DNA of 64,000 nt from DATFDN01 sp963767645 (GTDB taxonomy: Bacteria; Pseudomonadota; Alphaproteobacteria; Acetobacterales; Acetobacteraceae), in NCBI GenBank assembly GCA_963767645.1, contig CAVYEW010000004.1, positions 558,001 to 622,000 on the forward strand, in the 5' to 3' direction. Numbering within the stretch: the stretch's first letter is position 1; every line of letters begins with the position of its first letter. The notes below the pieces were generated by a model, which saw nothing but the letters and a program-made list of their open reading frames with translations, ran no database searches and was not told where the DNA came from. A program made the translations under genes and the position numbers. Below, one piece after another: positions 53,707-61,867 of the stretch.

Positions 53707-55010
53707 CAGATTGGCGCGCAGCATGGGTTCCGGAGCCGCCGCCCGGCTGGGAGGCCGCGGGCGGAGACTACATCAACGGCGCCGATCCAGGCGAGGAGAC
53801 GGCGAGCGACGAACCGGAAACCGAGCCTCGATCCGATGAGCCGCAACCCAAGGCCGACGAAGACGCGCTCCTGATCGACGCCGATACATGGGAACCGGCA
53901 GAGACACCACGCCGCCCCTGGGTCGCACCAGGATACGCCCTACGCGGCGCCGTAACACTGGTGGCAGGCCCGCCATCGGCCCTGAAGTCAAGCCTGATGC
54001 TCGGATGGGCAACCAGCATTGCCCTATGCTGGAAATTCGGGCGCTTCCATCCCGCCGAACCCGGCAAGACGATAATCTACAATGTAGAAGACGATGGACC
54101 CGAGCAAAGAAGGCGCCTTGAGGCGACACTGCGCCAGTTCGACGCGAGCCCGGCCGACATAGCCGGCAAGGTCATCCGGGTCGCGCCGCGCACAGTCGGG
54201 ACACTGATCGTCCGCGATGAAAATGGGAGACTGCATTTCACGCCAGCTATGGAGCAGCTTGATAAGCTGATCGCCAAGCATCGCCCCGCCATGTTCATCG
54301 CCGATCCGTTCACAGAACTTCACAACTCGGAAGAAAACGACAACACCGCAATCCGATCCATCGTCGCGAAGTTCCGCGAGCTGGCGATCACCTACAACAT
54401 GGCGGTCATCATCCTGCACCACACCAGGAAGGGCGCAGCATACTCGCCCGGCGATCCCGACATTGCCCGCGGCGCTTCCGCCATCATCGGCGCGGTGCGC
54501 ATTGCCGTGACGCTCACGCTCATGTCGGAAGACGACGCCAAGGCATTCGGGCTTCCAACAGACATCGAGCAGCGGAGCAACTTCGTCAGGCTGGATGACG
54601 CCAAATCGAACTACGCACCGCTGCGGTCCGCGCAGTGGTTCGAGAAGGTGCCCTACACGCTGGCCAACGGTGAGGTGGTGCCCGCCGCCGTTCCGTGGAC
54701 GCCACCGGAAGCCAAGGTCGCGTCGCTTCAGGATCTGACGGTCTTGGCCGCGGCTGTCTCCTGCGGCTGCCCCGAAAGCAATGGGGAGCCTTGGTCTCCC
54801 AAGCTATCCAAGGACAAGCGGTCAATAAGGACGCTGCTGGAACGGCATGGGTTCACCTGTGCCGAAGCCCAGCGCCCCGTCCTGGACAAGCTGGAACGCG
54901 ACCTCGGCATGGAGGCGGCCGGGTATCGTAGGCCGAGCAGCCGTGCGCCCGCCCGAGGCTACCGGATAGACGGCAGGCCCGCGGCGGCATGGGAGGACGA
55001 GGACGAGTGA
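53703..55010 (+). CDS. RepA/AAA_25-type ATPase, putative replicative helicase
   Basis: RecA-fold ATPase (435 aa). An acidic N-terminal tail (about 1-65) precedes Walker A LVAGPPSALKSSLML, in which the usual Gly before Lys is Leu. Walker B is AMFIADPFTELHN and a sensor-like VIILHHTRKG follows, as in RepA-type hexameric helicases. The start overlaps the Prim-Pol stop (ATGA). The two make a primase-helicase replication module. Confidence 0.82.
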   Translation: MTDWRAAWVPEPPPGWEAAGGDYINGADPGEETASDEPETEPRSDEPQPKADEDALLIDADTWEPAETPRRPWVAPGYALRGAVTLVAGPPSALKSSLMLGWATSIALCWKFGRFHPAEPGKTIIYNVEDDGPEQRRRLEATLRQFDASPADIAGKVIRVAPRTVGTLIVRDENGRLHFTPAMEQLDKLIAKHRPAMFIADPFTELHNSEENDNTAIRSIVAKFRELAITYNMAVIILHHTRKGAAYSPGDPDIARGASAIIGAVRIAVTLTLMSEDDAKAFGLPTDIEQRSNFVRLDDAKSNYAPLRSAQWFEKVPYTLANGEVVPAAVPWTPPEAKVASLQDLTVLAAAVSCGCPESNGEPWSPKLSKDKRSIRTLLERHGFTCAEAQRPVLDKLERDLGMEAAGYRRPSSRAPARGYRIDGRPAAAWEDEDE

Positions 55011-55435
55011 CGCATCCCGGCATCCACGCAACATCCATGCAAACTGCCCATGCGAAGCCGAACCGAATGGGCAGGGGTTCATTGCGGTGCCGCACTGCTC
55101 GCATGGATCAACCCCCCTACCCCGGGTCATCCATGCAAGCGGCCTTGGCCGCCGCTTGCTGCATGGAGACCCTTTCGCGGTAGGGAGGAGGCGCGGCGCT
55201 TGGATGGGACGAAAACCCATGCAACATCCATGCGGCATCCAAGCAGACGAGAACCGCCTCGAAGCCTTGGATCAGGACGCGGGAGTCCGAGCCAGAAATT
55301 GCAACCCACTTCTGCCCGGATGCTTCCACGCCGCCGCCGCCGCGCCGCGCACCGTCTCCGAGCCTGCCGCCTGATTGGCAATCAGTGGGCGGATCGCGGC
55401 AAATGCCTTGCACGTCAGTGCTGTAGCACCATACT
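55011..55435. repeat. Gene-free stretch with repeated CATCCATGC-type motifs
   Basis: No credible gene is seen. GCAACATCCATGC occurs exactly at 55028-55040 and 55221-55233. Further partial copies are TCATCCATGCAAGC (near 55123), GCATGGATC (near 55101), GCATGGAG (near 55162) and several GCATCC units. The clustering next to replication genes suggests iterons of a phage origin or a multi-site operator. A promoter for the terminase genes is likely to lie here too. Confidence 0.5.
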
Positions 55436-55885
55436 ATGCCGCTCATGTCCGCAGCACATCCGCAGACTGGCGCCAACTCCGTCTCGACAACCGCCTCGTC
55501 ATCGGTGCGCCGAAATGCCGCCCTTACGCGCTCGATTGGCCCCTACTCGCGCCCCGCTGCGCTGGCGAAATGGGACGGGCGCACCAAGGAAGCCAGGATT
55601 CTCCGCGAGACGCGGGAGGCGCTGACCGAGCACGTCGGCGGTGCGCCGAGCGCGGTCCAGCGCCGGTTGATCGAGAGGGCCGCGGTTCTGACCCTTCGCG
55701 TCGCGCAACTCGATGCCAAGGCAGCCGATGCCGGCGCCATGACTGAGCACGACACCCGGACTTACCTGGCGTGGTCCAACACCCTCACCCGCACCTTGCG
55801 CGAGTTGGGTCTGAAGGGTGCCGCCGAGCGCCCGCCCTCCCTTGCCGAGATCATGGCCCGCCCCATCCCTGGTGACGCTGCATGA
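55436..55885 (+). CDS. Putative phage terminase small subunit
   Basis: A 149-residue protein directly preceding the terminase large subunit (ATGA overlap at 55882). It is mostly helical (TKEARILRETREALTEHVGGAPSAVQRRLIERAAVLTLRVAQLDAKA), with a pattern common in terminase small subunits and other DNA-recognising phage proteins. The first 45 residues are low complexity, so the true start may be further in. Assignment rests mainly on position. Confidence 0.6.
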   Translation: MPLMSAAHPQTGANSVSTTASSSVRRNAALTRSIGPYSRPAALAKWDGRTKEARILRETREALTEHVGGAPSAVQRRLIERAAVLTLRVAQLDAKAADAGAMTEHDTRTYLAWSNTLTRTLRELGLKGAAERPPSLAEIMARPIPGDAA

Positions 55886-57401
55886 GCCGCAGCGCCCCGC
55901 TGCCGACCGGCTTCACCATCCTGCAAGCCATGCGGCATCCGGATCTGTTCGGGCCGTGGTTCCAGGGGCCTTCGTGGGCAGCCTGGGAAGCGTTCCTGGC
56001 CGCCCTGTTCGCGTTGCCCATGTCCGAGGCCCAGCTTGCCGCCTACACGGCCTGCACGGCCCGCGCAGCGCCCCCGGCGCAGCGATCCGAGGAGGCTTGG
56101 CTGGTCTGCGGACGGCGGGCCGGCAAGAGCCGCGTCCTGGCGCTGATCGCGATCTTTCTAAGCATCAGCCGCGACTGGCGCCACACCTCGCGCCGGGCGA
56201 GCGCGGGACGATCCTGGTGATCGCCGCGGACCGCAAGCAGGCCGGCACGATCATGCGGTATGTGACCGGCATGCTCGAGGTGCCGGCGTTGCGCTCCATG
56301 GTGGAGCGCGAGACGACGGACGAGATCGACCTGGCCGGCCGCATCACGGTCGAGATCGGCACCGCTTCATTCCGCGCGGTCCGCGGGCGCACGATCGTCG
56401 CGGCTCTCTGTGACGAGGTGGCGTTCTGGCGGAGCGAGGAGAGCGCCAATCCCGACGTGGAGATCCTCGGCGCGCTGCGCCCCGCTATGGCCACGGTCCC
56501 TGGTGCGATGTTGCTGTGCGCCTCCTCCCCGTATGCCAGGCGTGGTGCTTTGTGGGACGCCTTCCGCCGCTGGCACGGCAATGCGGACGCTCCTGCCATG
56601 GTCTGGCGTGCCGCGACGCGGTTCATGAACCCCACCGTGCCGCAGCGTGTGATTGACGAGGCGACGGAACGCGATCCGGCCAACGCCGCGGCCGAGTATG
56701 GCGCGCAGTTCAGAACCGACGTCGAGACCTTCATCTCGCGCGAGGTTGTGGACGCCGCAACCCCGCCGGGCCGGCATGAGCTGCCTCCCATCAGCGGCAC
56801 GCGGTATGTGGCGTTCGTCGATCCATCGGGCGGATCGGCGGACAGCATGACGCTCGCGGTTGCGCACCGTGATGGCGAGCGCACGATCCTCGATGCAGTG
56901 CGCGAGGTTCGGCCGCCGTTCTCGCCGGAAGGCGTCGTGCAGGACTTCGCTGATCTGCTGAAGGCGTACCGCGTCAACACCGTGACCGGCGATCGCTATG
57001 CGGGCGAGTGGGTTCGTGAGCCGTTCGTCAAGAGCGGCATCACTTATACGCTTTCGGAAAAGCCCAAGAGCGATCTGTATCGCGACGTGCTGCCCGCATT
57101 GAATAGCGGGAAAGTGGAACTCCTCGATCTTCCTCGCCTTACCGCGCAGTTATGCGGCCTGGAACGGCGAACGGCGCGCGGCGGACGGGACAGCATCGAT
57201 CACGCGCCGGGCTCGCACGATGACATCGCGAATGCGGTTGCTGGCGCGATTGTGCATGCGGCGACGAAGCGGCAACCGATGATCATAAGCGACGAAGCGC
57301 TGGCCGCATCACGGATGCCCGGTCTCGGTGCGCGCGATCCGGGTGGGCAGTCATGGGGCGGTCCGGCGCGTCAACCGCCAGTGTTTTTTGGCAGGAGATA
57401 A
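55882..57401 (+). pseudogene. Phage terminase large subunit, frameshifted
   Basis: DNA-packaging motor. Frame 1 (55882 to about 56180) has the Walker A-like CGRRAGKSR. A one-base deletion (CGCCAC where CGCCCAC is needed, 56180-56183) then moves the gene to the next frame, which continues without a break to 57401. That part has ILVIAADRKQAGTIMRYV, the Walker B-like IVAALCDEVAFW, and the nuclease-domain YVAFVDPSGGSADSMT and SHDDIANAVAGA with acidic metal ligands. Rejoined, the length is about 506 aa, normal for the family. Confidence 0.88.
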
Positions 57402-57403
57402 GA

Positions 57404-57725
57404 ATGGCCACTGAGCAAGTTCTGAGCGAAGAGTTGCTGTCGAAGCTGCTCGATGCTCTGTCGGGCAAGCTGAGCCCGGACGATATGAATAACATAAAGG
57501 CGCTGATTGAGGAGCAGCTTGGTTCCCAGGACCGGACCTTGGCTCGCGACGTGCGGTTGCCGCACGAGACGAGGATTGCGCTCGATGCATTGCCGCCGCA
57601 TGCGCGACAGAAGGCGCGACAGGCGATTGCGAGCATGCACGAGGCTGAGGCGCGCAAGCGTGTGGCGCAGCGCGAAGATCACCGAGCGCTTCCCAAATAT
57701 GAACCGCCTAAGCCGGAGCCTGTAG
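57404..57725 (+). CDS. Hypothetical phage protein following terminase
   Basis: An ORF starting ATG at 57404 with GGAG 6 nt upstream, 2 nt past the terminase stop. The sequence ATEQVLSEELLSKLLDALSG and RLPHETRIALDALPPHARQKARQAIA is coherent and soluble. The open frame continues past the next gene's start into low-complexity sequence up to 58180. I end the gene at the TAG at 57723, which directly abuts the next ATG, although that needs a frame change and so is uncertain. No function recognised. Confidence 0.5.
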
Positions 57726-58435
57726 ATGGCGCTGGCAATCAGGCGCGCGGCGCCTGCGGAAGCTCCTGCCGAGAGTGGCGCCCGCGCTGCACTGGCCGAG
57801 GCGATCGAGGCGCGGGCGGAGGCGGACAAGGCCCGCGAGCGGGTGCAGGCGGCGCACGCGCGCTTGGAGGCCAAAGTGTACGAAGGCCATCGCGCCATGG
57901 CCGCGGCCGAGATAGCGCTGGAGCAGGCCAAGGACGCGCCCGGCTTCCTGGTCAAGCAGGCACTCGGCGAGTTGGCCGAGTTGCCCAAGAGCGTCCCAGA
58001 GGCAAGGGCCGAGCTGGAAGCCGCCGAGGCCAGCCTTGCCGCGGCGCGCGAGGCGCGGGACACGATCCAGGCCCAGCTCGATCGCGACCCCGATCCCCAC
58101 GGGTTCGGCGAGCGGCGGCTCAAGATGGCGGCCGGCGCGGTGCTGCGGGAGGCGCCGTCGCTGGGCGCGGTGCTCGATGACCTGGAGCGCCTTCAGAGGG
58201 ACATCGTGGAGCGTGGCGTCGCGCTAGTCTATCTGGTGCGCGAGGGCGTGCTGAACGTCGAGGCGGGGCCTGGCGCCGAGCTGTCGCCGATAGAGGCGCG
58301 TGCGCGCGCCATCTGGCATCGTCTGCAAAGCCCGCCGACATCATGGCGCGGCATTCACCCGGAAGTCGGCGATGCGCCCTGGCGGCGGCGTTCGAGGCGC
58401 TTCAGCGCGACGCGGCGGCGCCGTTGCCGTCCTGA
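57726..58435 (+). pseudogene. Coiled-coil phage protein, frameshifted near its end
   Basis: A predicted long coiled coil (Ala/Glu/Arg-rich from residue 15 to about 130, such as AEAIEARAEADKARERVQAAHARL) followed by a mixed domain (LGAVLDDLERLQRDIVERGVALVYLVREG). After DAPW (about 58380) one base is missing. The frame that follows gives AAFEALQRDAAAPLPS and a TGA at 58433 that overlaps the next ATG by one base. It resembles a scaffold or tail-associated structural protein but is not identified. Confidence 0.6.
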
Positions 58436-58759
58436 TGGGCATCGTTCCAGCCGAGTTTCTGGGGCAGGCCCGGGTATTCCGCAACCGGATCGAGGCGGCG
58501 GACCTTGAGGCCGCGCGTGCCATCAAGGCGATCATCGAGCCGCTACGCGCCCGGTTCGTCCGCAATCCGCGGCGGCACCGGGCCGAGCTGTTGGTCGATG
58601 CGGCGCGGCGGTGGAAGGCGGAGGTGCCGGAAACTGGCAGGCTCGCTTGCTGGATCGGGCAGGACCGGAAGGCCTGGTCATCACCGAGGGCCGGATATCG
58701 ACCACGTCGCTAAGAATGAAAATGGGGCGCCCCCGGGCACGAGCTGGGGGTCGCGGTGA
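58435..58759 (+). pseudogene. Hypothetical phage protein, frameshifted
   Basis: Starts ATG at 58435 (MGIVPAEFLGQARVFRNRIEAADLEAARAI). The reading continues sensibly only if two one-base deletions are assumed: one near 58628 (into NWQARLLDRAGPEGLVITEG) and one in the C-run near 58730, ending GTSWGSR at 58759. That stop then overlaps the next GTG in the usual GTGA manner, which supports the reconstruction. Function unknown. Confidence 0.5.
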
Positions 58760-59127
58760 TCTGGATGAAGGTCGCGGCGCGGCCTGGCGTGCTGTCCCTC
58801 CGAACCGGCAGCTTGGCGCTCGTGAACCTGCACGCCCTCGGGCGCCGCTTCGAGCGTGCCCGCGATCGGAGCGGGACCGCGATGCTGGCCGATTTGCGCA
58901 AGCTCGCCACGGCGGCCGCCGTGCGCGAAGGCGCCGTTGCCGTAGTGGAGCTGGCCGAAGGGGCTTGGGCCGGCGAGATGATTGACGCTCGCGACCCCCG
59001 CGGCCATGTCGAGAAAACTCTCGCGATCCGCACCTATCTCGGCGAACACCAAGTCGCGGCAGAGACGCTGTTGCGCCGTGCCGCTCCTGTCATCGCCCCG
59101 CGATCCGAGGTTCTCGCCCTCGCCTGA
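58756..59127 (+). CDS. Hypothetical phage tail-region protein
   Basis: A 123-residue ORF in one clean frame from GTG at 58756 to TGA at 59127. It has a mixed alpha/beta composition (LSLRTGSLALVNLHALGRRFERA, EGAVAVVELAEGAWAGEMIDARDPRG) and lies immediately before the baseplate plug gene. It is probably a small baseplate or tail component. No family recognised. Confidence 0.55.
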   Translation: MIWMKVAARPGVLSLRTGSLALVNLHALGRRFERARDRSGTAMLADLRKLATAAAVREGAVAVVELAEGAWAGEMIDARDPRGHVEKTLAIRTYLGEHQVAAETLLRRAAPVIAPRSEVLALA

Positions 59128-59134
59128 GATTCCG

Positions 59135-61857
59135 CTGCCGCAAATTTACCAGATACCTCTCTCGCCAAGTCCGCAGACCTTCCTCATTACGCTGTCCGGC
59201 ACTCGCTACCGCATGACCCTGCAATATCGGGATGCGGCAATGGGCGGATGGTTCCTTGACCTTGGGGACGTGAACAACAACCCGATCGTATCGGGAATGC
59301 CGCTGGTCACGGGCATTGATCTGCTGTCGCAGTATCCGGACCTGGATATCGGCGGCGGCCTGATGGTCGCTTCAACGCTCGATGGCAACCCGGCGCCGAG
59401 CTTTACCGACCTCGGGACGAATGCCGGGCTGTACTTCATCGTCCCGGACGGTGAGATCACCACCACGAACGGGCTGCCGGTTCCGCTGATCGGCGCGGCC
59501 GGGACAGCGGTGCTGGCGGGCAATCCGATCGCGCCCGTTCCGCCGCCCGTGGTGACGCCACCGCCGGTAGTGACACCGCCTCCTGTGGTGACGCCGCCAC
59601 CTGTCGTGCCACCACCGCCGGTCGAGAGCGCCGAGGGAACTGCGGTCACATCCGCCGGCCCCACCATCGTGGACAGCGCCGGCAACAGCTACGCGATCAG
59701 CGCCGGCAAGCAGGTGCTGATCAACGGCACCGCGGACCTGACCACGGGCGGTGTCCAGGAGCTGTATTACCACGCTCCCATAACCAACGGCGCCAAGCAG
59801 GTCTATTACGAGGACGCGGCCAGCAACTGGCATACTGAGACCTGTCCTTCCGGCCCCTGGACCTCCGCCACCAGCCCGCTTCCGGCGCCCACTCCGGTCC
59901 CGACATCCGGGGCGCCGACACTGGTCCAGCGGGCGAGCGTCAACGCCACCACGAGCGGCAACTACACCGCGACCCTTCCGGCCGCGACGACGGCGGGCAA
60001 CACGGCGCTGGTCATGGTCGCCAGCGAGGATGCTACCCCGCTCGGCTTGGCGTCGCCCTGGACGGCGATCGTCGATGGCGTGACACCGCAGGGGGTGCGG
60101 CTAGCGGCCTATTACGGCCCGGTTTCCGCGCTGACGAACCACGCTTTCACCGCGACGTGCCAGCATGGCTCGATCCAGGTATTCGAGCTGGCGTCTGCGG
60201 CGGGCTTTGAGGGCGCCTCCGGGGTAGGAACCTACACCTCGACCACCACCTTCAGCGCCCCGCCCGCGACGGAGACGCGCACGCTGGCGCTGCGCTTCGT
60301 GCTCGAATGGGGTTTCGCGAGCAGCGATGGCGGCACCACGGCGGTGGACGGCTCGCCCTATGCGGTCACGTCCGGCGGCACGCTCCTGCAAGCGCAGCCG
60401 GGCCTGATCGGCGACGGCTTCACGCTTCTCGCCTCGGTTCCCGACACGGCGACCGCTGCCGTGGCTGGCTCGGCGGCAAAGCCGATTACGTATCTCGCCT
60501 ATGTGGCGGTGAACTGCTACACGGCGACGCTCTCGCAAGGCGGCACGCCGTCGAGCGCCGGGCCGGGGCCAGCGGCCAATGGCACGATGGCGAGCGTGGA
60601 TTTCTCCTCGCTCACGGGCGTTTTCGCCAGCGGCTGCCTGTGGGGCGCGAGCACTGGGGCGTTGTGCGACAATGCGTTCGCGCTATGCGCCGACCCGGCC
60701 TCGGTCAATGCGCTGGCCTCGCTCAATCTGCGGCTGCTGCGGTTGAATTGCGCGAGCGGTGGAGCGCAGGGCTTCTGGACCGATCGCTTCTGGGTGAACG
60801 GGGTAAACAACCCCGACTTCTCATCTATGAACAACTTCTTCGCCACGGCCTACAAATTCGTTCCCGCCAACTGCCGCCTTATCGTCGGGGTGCGGTGGGA
60901 AAGCGGCGGCGGCATGAGCACAGCAAACTTCGGAACCGCGTGCGGGAAGCTCGTCAGCTACTTCAAGTCCACCCAAAGCGGCGGCCGCATTCTCCCGCTC
61001 TACGGGATCGAGGTCGGGAACGAGGATAACTCAAACGGCTGGACGGTCAGCCAATACAACTCCTATTCATTTCCGCTGCCGCCGTCGTCCACGGGATAGA
61101 CCCGACGATTAAGATGTTCGGGCCGGTGACTGCGGGTGTTGACGACGGCGGATGGACGAAGCCGTTCGCGCAAGAGTGCGGCGCCAACATCGGGACGCTG
61201 GACTGGCATAGTTATATGTATATCTCGGGCACCGATCCGGTTCCGAGCGATGACGGCCTGTTCCAGAGCGGCAAGCCGGCCTATGACGGGCCGACGCAGC
61301 GCAACGCGCTCGCGGGAACGGCCGCCGCGAACGCCGATTTCTTCCTCGGCGAGTGGAACATCGAAGGCAACGCAGCCAACGTCCCGCGCGAGCAACAGGA
61401 AATCGGTGCAGTATTCGGCGCGTGGTGGCTGATCCAGTATTACCGCAACGGCCTCGGCAGTGCGGCTGTGTGGGACGTCATCGCCGATGGAACGTACGGC
61501 CTGATCCAGAACGGCATCATAAACCCGCTTGGGCAACTGCTCGGCAAAGCCGGGCAGACGATGGAGGGCAACGAGGCGAAGCTGACCTATGCCGACTTCG
61601 GCATGGCGGTATCCAACGGCTCACGGTTTGGCGTGCTGCTTGGGAACAAGACCACGCTGAGCGGATCGCCGATGAACTACTCCGGCACTGTGGGGCTCGG
61701 GCACTGGCCGGTGAACGGCACTGGCAACGGGACCGCGAACCTCTGGCTCATGACACCGAGCGACCCGACCGGGACGACAAGCCAGCTCACGGTCACGGCG
61801 GGCGTGACGAGTTCCTTCACCCTGCCCGCGCAGAGCGTGGCAATCATCTATGTTTAA
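59135..61857 (+). pseudogene. Phage baseplate plug protein fused to a glycosidase-like domain, frameshifted
   Basis: The N-terminal ~110 residues match the baseplate plug family (DUF6983): FLITLSGTRYRMTLQYRDAAMGGWFLDL, then DVNNNPIVSGMPLVTGIDLLSQYPDLDIGG. A proline-rich linker of repeated PPPVVT units follows (about 59545-59620), then a tail-fibre-like region. The C-terminal half looks like a clan-A glycoside hydrolase, with IEVGNEDNSNGW (candidate acid/base Glu) and FLGEWNIEGN (candidate nucleophile). A one-base deletion near 61070 splits it; the second frame runs to TAA at 61857. The start is uncertain; a CTG at 59135 gives the best N-terminus. Confidence 0.75.
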
Positions 61858-61867
61858 GGAACGTCTG

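Noticed and set aside
59545..59620. Short tandem repeat that might be a CRISPR or satellite
   Set aside because: The repeats are in-frame codons for a PPPVVT linker inside a phage protein and have no spacers; no CRISPR array or cas gene was seen anywhere in the window.
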